Part shown: positions 9,256-18,150 of the stretch, in pieces
How the letters are laid out: the number at the start of each line of letters is the position of its first letter
Numbering within the stretch: the stretch's first letter is position 1
Origin: Thiodiazotropha sp040506275
Lineage (GTDB): Bacteria; Pseudomonadota; Gammaproteobacteria; Chromatiales; Chromatiaceae
NCBI GenBank assembly: GCA_040506275.1
Contig: JBEVXD010000003.1
Coordinates: 248,001-312,000, forward strand
Length of the DNA: 64,000 nucleotides
Reading direction: 5' to 3'
Notes under the pieces: model-generated
The model's database searches: none
What the model saw: the letters and a program-made list of their open reading frames with translations, nothing else
Told to the model about the DNA's origin: nothing
Translations under genes and position numbers: made by a program

Positions 9256-9382
9256 GGATACGACTCCCAACAATCAATCCCGACTTCTCAATGATATGTA
9301 TATCATCTTTGTGGATCACTTGGTGACGATTATCGAATGGACTATCAAACCACATTGCAGTTAACCTCAAACAATAGACTCG

Positions 9383-10831
9383 TTATCCTAGATTCCGCTT
9401 CAAGCTGGGAGCAGGTACATATCGCATGGCCAACAGAATCAGAAATATGACGGGGACACCGATAGAAGCAGTAATCAGAAAGAATGCGGGGTAACCGAAA
9501 CTGTCCACCATCACACCGGAAAAGCCACCCAGGAATTTAGGCAATAACAACATAACAGAGCTAAATAGTGCATATTGAGTCGCCGAATAGGAAACATTTG
9601 TCAGACTTGAGAGATAAGCAACAAATGCCGCAGTTGCCAACCCGGCGCTCAGATTGTCTGCGGAGATCACCAGGGTCAGAAAAACGAGGCTATAACCAAC
9701 CTCGGCCAACCAGGCAAAAAGTAGATTGGTTGCTGCTGCCAATATCCCACCAATAAGCAAGATTCGCATCACATTGAATCGAGCGACCAGCATACCCCCA
9801 AGAATAGCGCCGACTAATGTCATGGCCACACCGAACACTCCAACAACCAGGCCAACCTCACCCTTACTGAAGCCCAGGTCGACGTAGAAAACACTCGAAA
9901 TGACCCCAAGCACAATATCTGAAATCCGGTAGGTGGCAATCAGAGCTAATAGCAATACAGCCTGCCATCGATAACGCCTGAAAAAATCAACAAACGGACT
10001 GACTACCGCATCGGAAAACCATGCCATGAATCGACGAGCAGTTTCAGGTAACCAGACTTGATGACCCAGTACCGCCTCAACCTTGGCTTCCTGTTCTAAG
10101 GTGGCCCTATCCGGATGAACATCCGGTTCAGATATCAACAAAACAGTCACTACACCCACTAACATCAACAACGCCATACTGAGATAGGCCATGGTCCAGG
10201 CAGCGAGCTGATAGCCAGCCTCGCTTGGCGCGACCCAATTTGCAATCCCCAGGGCACCTCCACCGCTGACGATCATCGCCAAGCGATAGCCGATCATGTA
10301 ATTTGCAGCCATATACCCTTGAAGTTTCACCTCTGCCGACTCAATACGATAGGCATCAATGGCAATATCCTGGGTAGCGGAAGAGAAGGCCACCAACAGA
10401 GCAAACAGTGCAAATGAACCTAATCCTTGCAGAGGATCAGAAAAGGCCAGGCCACAAAGCCCCAGCATCACCATCACCTGAGCAAAAATCATCCATCCGC
10501 GACGACGCCCCAATTGAGTTGTCAGCAAGGGCAACTGCATACGATCAACCAATGGTGCCCAGATCCATTTGAAGCCATATGCCAGAGCAACCCAACTCAA
10601 AAATCCTATGGTGGAACGGGCAATACCTGCTTCACGCAACCAATATGAGAGGGTTCCGAAAACCAGTAACAGGGGCAGTCCCGCAGAAAACCCCAAGAAA
10701 AGCATATTGCGCACACCCGGCTGCCAATAGACAGACAAGCTTTGATGCCAATTGGATAACCTGCCGGCTGTTATCACAGATACCTCGAAAAGTTGAAAGA
10801 TCGGCGCATTATATGCCTCTGATGCTGACAA
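9383..10831 (-). CDS. ampG: AmpG-type muropeptide permease (MFS)
   Basis: A 482-aa major facilitator superfamily protein with about 12-14 membrane segments. The first part (GVRNMLFLGFSAGLPLLLVF, WLREAGI, FKWIWAPLVDR) is characteristic of AmpG, which imports GlcNAc-anhydroMurNAc peptides into the cytoplasm for cell-wall recycling. About 30 residues precede the conserved region, so the true start may lie downstream of 10831. It is divergent from pyrE. No beta-lactamase or ampR gene is nearby. Confidence 0.87.
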   Translation of the reverse strand: MSASEAYNAPIFQLFEVSVITAGRLSNWHQSLSVYWQPGVRNMLFLGFSAGLPLLLVFGTLSYWLREAGIARSTIGFLSWVALAYGFKWIWAPLVDRMQLPLLTTQLGRRRGWMIFAQVMVMLGLCGLAFSDPLQGLGSFALFALLVAFSSATQDIAIDAYRIESAEVKLQGYMAANYMIGYRLAMIVSGGGALGIANWVAPSEAGYQLAAWTMAYLSMALLMLVGVVTVLLISEPDVHPDRATLEQEAKVEAVLGHQVWLPETARRFMAWFSDAVVSPFVDFFRRYRWQAVLLLALIATYRISDIVLGVISSVFYVDLGFSKGEVGLVVGVFGVAMTLVGAILGGMLVARFNVMRILLIGGILAAATNLLFAWLAEVGYSLVFLTLVISADNLSAGLATAAFVAYLSSLTNVSYSATQYALFSSVMLLLPKFLGGFSGVMVDSFGYPAFFLITASIGVPVIFLILLAMRYVPAPSLKRNLG

Positions 10832-10990
10832 GTCCCAACCTCAGTCTACAGCCCCCTGTCAGAAGCGCTTTAAAGCAAACGGTTAATGGCATACCAGATA
10901 GCGTGAAGAGGATCATTTTAAAGCTGCCAATATCACCGACAGGGATGAGTAGGTTACAATGCCAGCCTCTCTTCACACAGGTATTCGATC

Positions 10991-11635
10991 ATGCAGGATT
11001 ATCAACGGGAATTTCTTGACTTCGCCCTGGACGTCGGGGTACTTCGGTTTGGCGAGTTCACACTAAAATCCGGTCGGGTAAGTCCCTATTTCTTCAATGC
11101 CGGACTCTTCAATACCGGCGCCAGCCTGGCAAGATTGGGACGATACTACGCTCAGGCCATTGTCGATTCAGGAATCGAATTCGATGTACTCTACGGCCCC
11201 GCCTACAAAGGCATTCCATTAGCGGCCGTAACCGCAGCCGCGCTGCATGACCAACATGGCCTGGATCTGCCCTATGCATTCAATCGCAAAGAGGCGAAGG
11301 ATCATGGTGAAGGTGGCGTAATTGTCGGCCACGCCCTGGAAGGCAGAATCATGATCATTGATGATGTCATCTCAGCGGGCACTTCTGTGCGTGAATCTGT
11401 AGAGATAATCAAGAGCGAAAAGGCTATCCCTGCTGGCGTTGTGATCGCCCTGGATCGACAGGAACGGGGACAAGGAGAAAGATCGGCGATACAGGAAGTC
11501 GAGAGTGATTACGGCATGCCGGTCAGCGCCATAGTCAAGCTTGAGCAACTGATCGAATACCTTGGACAGAAGGATGATGACAAGGATGCTCTGCAGCGTA
11601 TTCAAGCCTATCGTGAGAATTACGGGGTCGCATAA
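10991..11635 (+). CDS. pyrE: Orotate phosphoribosyltransferase
   Basis: Joins orotate and PRPP to give OMP in pyrimidine synthesis. The 214-aa product has the PRPP-binding motif IMIIDDVISAGTS, the flexible catalytic loop RKEAKDHGEGG and the N-terminal FTLKSGRVSPYFFNAG, all typical of the gammaproteobacterial enzyme. It is a single-gene unit, bounded downstream by a strong hairpin shared with the convergent gene. Confidence 0.96.
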   Translation: MQDYQREFLDFALDVGVLRFGEFTLKSGRVSPYFFNAGLFNTGASLARLGRYYAQAIVDSGIEFDVLYGPAYKGIPLAAVTAAALHDQHGLDLPYAFNRKEAKDHGEGGVIVGHALEGRIMIIDDVISAGTSVRESVEIIKSEKAIPAGVVIALDRQERGQGERSAIQEVESDYGMPVSAIVKLEQLIEYLGQKDDDKDALQRIQAYRENYGVA

Positions 11636-11663
11636 TCTGCACCATACCCTGTTTCAAGCAGGA

Positions 11664-11698
11664 CCCGGCACTTGATCTATCCCTCTTCAAGTGCCGGG
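11664..11698. terminator. Hairpin between convergent pyrE and the TSUP gene
   Basis: A perfect 12-bp stem (CCCGGCACTTGA/TCAAGTGCCGGG) with an 11-nt loop lies between the two stop codons. There is no clear T-run on either strand. It could act as a bidirectional transcript-end stabiliser rather than a textbook terminator. Confidence 0.6.
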
Positions 11699-11703
11699 GA
11701 TCG

Positions 11704-12450
11704 CTATCCGTATATGAGCTTCAATCCAACAATAAGCGTCACGATTTCAAATCCCCTTTTGATCCACTTATTCCCTTTAGCAATTGAGAGGTGGGCTCCA
11801 AAATAGCCACCGATCAACGATCCAGCAATTAAAACAGGCAGCCACTGCCAGCGAATCTCCCCCAGAAGTCCCAGAGTTATAGCACCGCTGCCATTCCAGA
11901 ATACGCCGACCAACACCAAGGTATGTGCTACTGCACGCCGATAGTCGAGCCCATACCAGCGCACCAGCCATAGGGTAACAAACAGCCCCGTCCCTGAAGT
12001 GAGAGAACCGTTCAACACACCAATCAGAAATAATCCCACACCGCCTGCAATCATCCCTTTGCGGTCGCGATGTATTGCCTTGTACTCCTGTCCCAGCTGG
12101 GGACTGAGAAATGAGTAGAGACTCAATCCCAGGGTGAGTAACCCAAGGGCAACCTCGGCTATCCGGTCAGGTATCTGCAAAATAAGGCTGGCGCCAAGGA
12201 TGACGCCAGGCACACCAGCGGTGAGCATAAAGATCACAAACTGGCGCTCCAATCCCCCCTCACGCAAATGCCTGATGGTGGCACCAATCCCCAGCGCCAC
12301 GGAGGCCACTTTATGGGTCGCCAAAGCGATACCAAAAGGTAATCCCAGGAAGATTAATGCAGGCAATTGCACCAACCCGGCCCCCCCACCAGAGAAGGCG
12401 GAGAAGAGATTTGCCAGAATAGAAATAATGAAAAGGGTGAACTGTTCCAC
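11704..12450 (-). CDS. TauE/SafE family (TSUP) anion exporter
   Basis: A 248-aa membrane protein of the TSUP family with about eight hydrophobic helices. The Gly/Pro-rich start FSGGGAGLVQLPALIFLG is the conserved first half-repeat of the family, and the repeat recurs near GGYFGAHLSIAKG (about residue 220). Family members export sulfite, sulfoacetate or other organosulfur anions, and the substrate cannot be told from sequence. It is a different subfamily from the protein at 8.6-9.3 kb. It is convergent with pyrE and divergent from the DUF4124 gene. Confidence 0.82.
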   Translation of the reverse strand: MEQFTLFIISILANLFSAFSGGGAGLVQLPALIFLGLPFGIALATHKVASVALGIGATIRHLREGGLERQFVIFMLTAGVPGVILGASLILQIPDRIAEVALGLLTLGLSLYSFLSPQLGQEYKAIHRDRKGMIAGGVGLFLIGVLNGSLTSGTGLFVTLWLVRWYGLDYRRAVAHTLVLVGVFWNGSGAITLGLLGEIRWQWLPVLIAGSLIGGYFGAHLSIAKGNKWIKRGFEIVTLIVGLKLIYG

Positions 12451-12525
12451 AAACCAGCTATCTTATGAGGTATCTCCCGAAGTATAATCGATCTTTATGT
12501 GTAATCGGCGAAATTAGAGTCATAA

Positions 12526-13506
12526 GTGAACATGGGTTTGAGAAATATCTGTATAGCGATCCTCTTTTGCAGCGTTTTACCCCTGAATTGTTATGCAGGT
12601 AAGCTCTACAAATGGACGGATGATGAAGGGCGCACCCACTATTCCGACAAATTACCACCAAATGAGACACATCGAGCACGCTCTCATTTAGATGAGCATG
12701 GCATCACGGTGAAAAAGGTCGATGCGGCCAAAACTGCTGAGGAACTCAGACAAGAACGGGAAGAAGAGCGACTGCGAGTGGAACGACAAAGAGTGCTGGA
12801 AAAACAGCAGGCTCTTGACCGTGTATTGTTGCGCACCTTCCGTACTGAGGATGACATATTGATGACCCGCAATGGGCAGTTACAGGCTGTCGACACACAC
12901 ATCAGGGTCACCCAATCTAATATCAAACGTCTAAAGTCCACCCTTGATGGCATGCAACAGCACGCCGCTCAGAGAGAGTTAAGCGGAAAACCTGTCTCAG
13001 CAAAGATGCAGAAGGATATCGAGATCAAACGGCAAGCATTGAAGGATGCCTACGGCTCCATTATCAACCGTGAGCACCATAAGAACAGTATCAGAAAATC
13101 ATTCGCCCTGGATCTGGAGCGCTTTCGTGAATTAAAAAAGCTAGATACCAGCACCAATCCCATCAAGGAAGCGGAGACAACCTTCAGTAATGCTCTTCAA
13201 AATGTCTACGATTGCCAGGATGACAAGGCCTGTGACAAACCCTGGATATTGGCCAAGCGGTATCTTAAAAAGCACAGCTCAACAGCAATCAAAATCGATG
13301 GCAACAATATAGTGATCACCGGCGAACCGGTTAATGAGGGCGATATCAGTATCTCAATGTCTCGTATTGAGGATTCCCAAAAGGGTGGCACTGTGATCTT
13401 TATGGATCTGCAGTGCAAGAATGATCCTGCCCGCGGCCTGCCATGCAAGAAAACACCTGAAGTTCAAAAAATAAAAGAGGGGTTCCAGAGCGCTATCACT
13501 CAATGA
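12526..13506 (+). CDS. DUF4124 domain exported protein with coiled coil
   Basis: A 326-aa protein with an N-terminal signal peptide (hydrophobic to about residue 24, ending CYAG). A DUF4124 domain (KLYKWTDDEGRTHYSDKLP, about residues 26-45) follows, then a highly charged helical stretch (about 65-115) rich in Glu, Arg and Gln that looks like a coiled coil, and a C-terminal domain with four cysteines. The DUF4124 motif is common in gammaproteobacterial envelope proteins of unknown role. The GTG at 12526 has AGAG at good spacing, but the ATG at 12532 is also possible. No operon partner is seen. Confidence 0.72.
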   Translation: MNMGLRNICIAILFCSVLPLNCYAGKLYKWTDDEGRTHYSDKLPPNETHRARSHLDEHGITVKKVDAAKTAEELRQEREEERLRVERQRVLEKQQALDRVLLRTFRTEDDILMTRNGQLQAVDTHIRVTQSNIKRLKSTLDGMQQHAAQRELSGKPVSAKMQKDIEIKRQALKDAYGSIINREHHKNSIRKSFALDLERFRELKKLDTSTNPIKEAETTFSNALQNVYDCQDDKACDKPWILAKRYLKKHSSTAIKIDGNNIVITGEPVNEGDISISMSRIEDSQKGGTVIFMDLQCKNDPARGLPCKKTPEVQKIKEGFQSAITQ

Positions 13507-13575
13507 GATGCAAAAAGTTCATGTAAATTGACTTACAGGGTAGTTCTAATCAGCTCATCGTGGAGTGCTGCCGAC

Positions 13576-14178
13576 TCAACTATCCGGGAAAAGCGACTCT
13601 GAGATAAGTCGCCATTGAATCTCCCAATGCTGCAGTGGCGATATCTTAAAACGGCTACGTAGATATTGGTGCATCAAACCTTCTGTAAGACAGGTCATCA
13701 TGTTTGCGGAAATCGCGCTATCCAATGCATGAGGCCGCCCTTCATTCCTCATCTCTCCTTCACGTAGGACTTGTTTAAGCTGGGTCTCGAATCGATCAAA
13801 AAACTGTCCGACCCGAGCCAACAGACGCTCTGTCTCACCCACCAGAACATCCCCAAGCAAAACTCTGGTTATGCCGGGGTTCCGTTCTGAGAAGACCAAT
13901 AACAGGTAGAGAATTCGAGCACATCGGGTTTGTGCGTCAGAATGCTCTTTGAGAATCTGATTGATGCGGATAAAGACACTCTCTTCGGCAAAATCAATCA
14001 ATCCCTCGAACATCTTGGCTTTGCTTGCAAAATGACGATAGAGCGCTGCCTCAGAAACACCTACTGCCTTACTCAGAGAGGCTGTCGTAATCCGGTCTCC
14101 AGGGTTCTGCTCAAGTTCACGAGCCAGCGCCTCTAGAATCAATTGCCTGCGAGGCACCTTCTTCTCTTTTGTCATCAT
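13576..14178 (-). CDS. slmA: SlmA, nucleoid occlusion division inhibitor (TetR fold)
   Basis: A DNA-binding TetR-like protein that blocks FtsZ ring formation over the nucleoid. The 200-aa protein has its helix-turn-helix at about residues 30-53 (ITTASLSKAVGVSEAALYRH) and the SlmA-type C-terminal region (ISANMMTCLTEGLMHQYLRS). The ATG overlaps the argB stop codon by 4 nt (ATGA), so the two are probably translated from one message. In many relatives slmA likewise lies close to argB, coaBC and pyrE. Confidence 0.92.
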   Translation of the reverse strand: MMTKEKKVPRRQLILEALARELEQNPGDRITTASLSKAVGVSEAALYRHFASKAKMFEGLIDFAEESVFIRINQILKEHSDAQTRCARILYLLLVFSERNPGITRVLLGDVLVGETERLLARVGQFFDRFETQLKQVLREGEMRNEGRPHALDSAISANMMTCLTEGLMHQYLRSRFKISPLQHWEIQWRLISESLFPDS

Positions 14179-15071
14179 CTACGTCGAATCAAGGTGCCTA
14201 CGCCTTCATCAGTGAACAGCTCAAGCAAGACTGCGTGAGGTACACGTCCATCAATGATATGAGAGCTTCCCACTCCCGCTTTAACCGCTTCCAGGGCTGT
14301 GGAAATTTTTGGCAGCATGCCACCGTGAATCGTCCCATCATCAATCAATTCATCGACCCGTTCAGCAGAGAGTCCAGTCAACAAACCACCGTCCTTATCA
14401 AGCAGTCCTCTGGTATTGGTCAGGAGTATCAACTTTTCTGCCTGCATAACCTCAGCGACTTTGCCGGCAACCAAGTCTGCATTGATGTTATAGGAATGGC
14501 CGTCCTTGCCTATACCAATGGGGGCTATTACAGGAATAAAGTCACCCTGTATCAACATATTGACCACACTTACATCAATGCTCTCCACCTCACCCACATG
14601 CCCAATGTCGATAATTTCAGGAACATCGAGCTCAGGCCCAACACGGCTGATCACCATTTTCTTTGCGTGGATCAGATCGCCATCCTTACCTGTCAGCCCC
14701 ACAGCCGAACCACCGGCCCGGTTGATCAGACTAACGATATCTTTGTTCACCAACCCACCCAGCACCATCTCTACAACGTCCATAGTTTCGCTGTCAGTGA
14801 CGCGCATACCCTGAACAAACTCTGAATCCTTGCCGAGCCGACCCAGTAGATCTGCAATCTGAGGGCCACCGCCATGCACAACCACAGGGTTAACACCTAC
14901 CAGTTTCATCAACACCACATCCATGGCAAAACTGTTTTTCAATGCTTCATCAACCATGGCGTTACCGCCATATTTAATGACCAGGGTTTTACCACTAAAA
15001 CGCTGGATATAGGGGAGGGCTGAGGTTAATACATGGGCGATATTCTGCGCCTGTTCAGCTGTTAGACTCAT
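14175..15071 (-). CDS. argB: Acetylglutamate kinase
   Basis: Phosphorylates N-acetylglutamate in the second step of arginine synthesis. The 298-aa amino-acid kinase family protein has the glycine-rich VIKYGGNAM and VVVHGGGPQI motifs, and NINADLVAGKVAEVM near the active site. It lies 65 nt downstream of algC and overlaps slmA, giving an algC-argB-slmA unit. Confidence 0.96.
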   Translation of the reverse strand: MSLTAEQAQNIAHVLTSALPYIQRFSGKTLVIKYGGNAMVDEALKNSFAMDVVLMKLVGVNPVVVHGGGPQIADLLGRLGKDSEFVQGMRVTDSETMDVVEMVLGGLVNKDIVSLINRAGGSAVGLTGKDGDLIHAKKMVISRVGPELDVPEIIDIGHVGEVESIDVSVVNMLIQGDFIPVIAPIGIGKDGHSYNINADLVAGKVAEVMQAEKLILLTNTRGLLDKDGGLLTGLSAERVDELIDDGTIHGGMLPKISTALEAVKAGVGSSHIIDGRVPHAVLLELFTDEGVGTLIRRR

Positions 15072-15136
15072 CTTAGGGTGACAACTCAGTAATGGAGGTT
15101 AAATACTCTATGCAAACTAGCCAGATACACATTGCA

Positions 15137-17653
15137 TTAGAAGGGCAATTCAAGGTGTGGATCGACTTTTTTAAGCATATCACGGAAGACGGACTGTACC
15201 TTCGCCATTCCTTCTTCAGTATCTGCTTCAAAACGGAACAGGAGTGACGGAGAGGTATTTGATGCCCGTACCAGGCCCCATCCTTGTTCAAATTCAGCTC
15301 GCAGACCGTCAATCTTAACCATTCTGGCTTCTGGTATGTCTGGCATCAGGTCAAGTGCTTCCATGACTGTCTCTGCATAACCCTCTTCAAGCCGCACAAC
15401 AAATTCAGGGGTCGATATACTCTCAGGGAGCTCAGAAAAGACTTCAGCACTGGTGCGATAATCCAATGAGAGAATCTCCAGTAAGCGAGCCCCAGCATAG
15501 ATACCATCATCAAACCCGTACCAACGTTCGGAAAAGATAATGTGACCACTGAATTCCCCAGCCAACAGTGCATGGGTCTCTTTCATCTTGGCCTTGAGCA
15601 TGGAGTGGCCGCTCTTCCACATCAGTGGCCGACCACCATTGGACAGTACGATATTTGCCAGATGACGACTGCACTTCACATCGTAAATGATGTCTCCACC
15701 TGGCTCGCGGGTCAGAACATCAATTGCCAAATACATCAGCAGACGATCCGGCCAAATGATGTTCCCTGACGAGTCAACAACCCCCAGGCGGTCTCCATCA
15801 CCATCAAACGCTAGACCTAATGCAGCCTGGTGCTCCACTACAGCCTTTTGTAGATCGGCCATATTTTTCGGATCGCCTGGATCCGGGTGATGATTAGGAA
15901 AATCGCCATCGACATCACAATAGAGCTCCACCACTTCACAACCTAGCTGGCGATATAGTTCTGGTGCAACTACAGATGCAGCGCCATTCCCACAGTCAAC
16001 CACCACCTTAAGAGTCTGTCCCATTCGGACATCCGAAAGTACTCTCTCAATATAATCTTCAATGATATCCCTGGAATCAAAAGAGCCCTCTCCTACCAGT
16101 AACTGATCTGCATCTATGCGCCGACGAAGATTTTGTATCGCCTCAGGTGGTGGGCTTTCCCGTCCAATAACCACCTTCAAACCATTGTATTGAGGCGGGT
16201 TATGACTGCCAGTCACAACAACGCCACACTCTGCATCGAGTTCGTGAGCAGCGAAATGGACCAATGGCGTTGGCACTAATCCCAGGTCAATCACGTCCCT
16301 ACCACTGGCCTGAAGTCCCTGGATGAGAGAACTTTGAAGTCTTTCACTTGATGTGCGTGCATCCCGACCAACAATTACCGCATTGTGTCCCTGCTCATAA
16401 ACCTCACTACCAATACCCTGACCAAGCACCGCAACTGCTTCCTCTGTAAGGACATCATCCACAATACCCCGAATATCATAAGCACGAAAAATTGTTGGAG
16501 AGAGATCAACTGTACGGATTAATTCATCTGAATCAGCTTGATCATGCATTGCCGGAACACCCTCTTCAACAGAGATCCCCATTCCCTGCCCGTCATCAGT
16601 GGCACTCGATCGCCTGGCACCAGCCTTTCCTGCCTGAGCGCTACGATGCTCTCTGATCTGATGCTCCATTACATCTAAGGTTGCTTGGAGGTCATTGATC
16701 TGTGCAGATTGAGATTTAGGGGGACGACCAACCACTAGGGCCTCTACCAGAGAGAGTATGCTGTGCTGATCTGCTTTCAATGCCTTGGTCATTTGCTTGG
16801 AAAGCACCAGTAACAGCAGAGCAGCAAAAAGAAACAGCAGCGCTCCTGGGACAAGTTGCATTCCGATCAGTAGAGGATCGAGCACGGTCTCAATAGTGCT
16901 CCAATAGGCGATTTGCCAAATAGTGCCAGGAATAGCAATCACCCCATCGGGCGCTGCATTGCCTGCCGGATTAGATCCTGTTCCAGCTAGTGATAAAGGC
17001 GGCTTGTCTTGAATTACCTGTTGCCACTCTATACGCCCAACTGAACTACCGGCAGTATCCAATAGCTTTTGGAACTCTTTAGTTGGGAAAGAGGCGTGGA
17101 TAACCCCTCTGAGCTTACCCGCAGGCCCGCTCATTGCTGATGCAATAGCAATATGTTGATTAGCTGTACCGTACTGATGCAGTTCTGCTGGAACTACCTG
17201 GTCGCTAGCCTCCGCCTTCCTTAGTAGCTGTAGCGAAGCGTACCCCATGTGCGGTGACATACTTTTATCTGGCTCACTTATACCAATAGGCAGCAGGCGA
17301 ACCAGCAGAGCATTCGGGACAAGATCCGTCAGTCTCTGTTGTTCGAGCCGAAGTCGATCATCATCATCTAAATCGAGAAGTGCAGATGTACCAACCTGAC
17401 TGGCCAATCCTCGTATTAAATCGATTTGTTGTTGGATCCCGGAACTGAGCCCAGCTGCCAGAGTTTCAGCTATCGCTTTAGTATGCAACCGTTGATCGGC
17501 CTGTTTTGCATTTTGACCAAGATAATAGTCAGCAGCCCAGGCAGCGGCAACCAGGATCAATAACCCAAAAACCCCAATCATCCAATAGCCGCGAATTGAG
17601 CGCCCACTCCCTTGTTTGGCCATCTGGTCCCCGTTCTTTTTAGTAAAACCCAT
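15137..17653 (-). CDS. algC: Phosphomannomutase/phosphoglucomutase with N-terminal membrane sensor-like domain
   Basis: An alpha-D-phosphohexomutase that interconverts 1- and 6-phosphates of mannose and glucose to supply exopolysaccharide and LPS precursors. The 838-aa protein is the long form. About 380 extra N-terminal residues hold two membrane helices (about 25-47 and 270-295) around a probable periplasmic domain. The C-terminal catalytic part has the phosphoserine loop TGSHNPP, the metal loop DGDGDR, the sugar-binding GEFSGH and a C-terminal phosphate site RASNTSP. Long AlgC forms occur in Pseudomonas and relatives. What the N-terminal domain detects is unknown. A start at 17623 (MAKQGSG) is a weaker alternative. 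Confidence 0.92.
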   Translation of the reverse strand: MGFTKKNGDQMAKQGSGRSIRGYWMIGVFGLLILVAAAWAADYYLGQNAKQADQRLHTKAIAETLAAGLSSGIQQQIDLIRGLASQVGTSALLDLDDDDRLRLEQQRLTDLVPNALLVRLLPIGISEPDKSMSPHMGYASLQLLRKAEASDQVVPAELHQYGTANQHIAIASAMSGPAGKLRGVIHASFPTKEFQKLLDTAGSSVGRIEWQQVIQDKPPLSLAGTGSNPAGNAAPDGVIAIPGTIWQIAYWSTIETVLDPLLIGMQLVPGALLFLFAALLLLVLSKQMTKALKADQHSILSLVEALVVGRPPKSQSAQINDLQATLDVMEHQIREHRSAQAGKAGARRSSATDDGQGMGISVEEGVPAMHDQADSDELIRTVDLSPTIFRAYDIRGIVDDVLTEEAVAVLGQGIGSEVYEQGHNAVIVGRDARTSSERLQSSLIQGLQASGRDVIDLGLVPTPLVHFAAHELDAECGVVVTGSHNPPQYNGLKVVIGRESPPPEAIQNLRRRIDADQLLVGEGSFDSRDIIEDYIERVLSDVRMGQTLKVVVDCGNGAASVVAPELYRQLGCEVVELYCDVDGDFPNHHPDPGDPKNMADLQKAVVEHQAALGLAFDGDGDRLGVVDSSGNIIWPDRLLMYLAIDVLTREPGGDIIYDVKCSRHLANIVLSNGGRPLMWKSGHSMLKAKMKETHALLAGEFSGHIIFSERWYGFDDGIYAGARLLEILSLDYRTSAEVFSELPESISTPEFVVRLEEGYAETVMEALDLMPDIPEARMVKIDGLRAEFEQGWGLVRASNTSPSLLFRFEADTEEGMAKVQSVFRDMLKKVDPHLELPF

Positions 17654-18150
17654 AATAAACCCTGAATTATTTCAGTGCCTGGTCTGATGTTCTTCGTCAC
17701 CAACGACTCTATCAGGACAACAATCTTACACATCAAAGCCCTACAGCGCGGTCTAAACAACGACTATCCCGCTGGCCTGATCTGCAACTTAAACTGGCTT
17801 TTATTAACAGAAAAGCCTTCATGTCAGTAAATCTCACTACGGCTGCTTGCTGTAAAAAAACACCAAGCAGATTACCATGCTCAAACCATAGCCCCTAGGG
17901 CCTGTTAACACTAATCCAATATGCCCTGCTGGGACTGTATTTAGTGCCCAGCAAGGCAGAATGAGCGTGGTGTAGCTCGGCTACATGAGCGAATGATAAC
18001 GCCGCTGGGTGCAAAAACAGTCCCAGCCCTTCGGGTTGCCTGAGCCTCAGTACGATAGATGATGCCAGCACAGAGTGTAGGTCTCATATACCCCCCTTGC
18101 GGAAGAGATGCTGGTAGCAAATTATTCTGCCCAAACCTGAATCCGGTTTA
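17654..18150. other. Gene-free interval between algC and coaBC, in the usual place of dut
   Basis: Relatives often carry dut (dUTPase) between coaBC and algC. Here 497 nt separate the two genes and no dUTPase motifs can be read in any frame. The interval holds the palindromic element described separately. Confidence 0.6.
17928..18027. repeat. 100-bp near-symmetric palindromic element
   Basis: The outer arms GCTGGGACTGT (17928-17938) and ACAGTCCCAGC (18017-18027) are perfect inverted repeats of 11 bp. Each arm also forms its own local hairpin, GCTGGG to CCCAGC (17928-17952 and 18004-18027). The centre is a third hairpin, TGTAGC-TCG-GCTACA (17971-17985). The same sequence can therefore form one long cruciform or three small hairpins. 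The design looks like a small non-autonomous mobile repeat. Confidence 0.6.

Noticed and set aside
9292..9305. TGATATGTATATCA as an FNR or Dnr box
   Set aside because: The half sites TGATA and TATCA are symmetric but the spacing and bases do not match TTGAT-N4-ATCAA.
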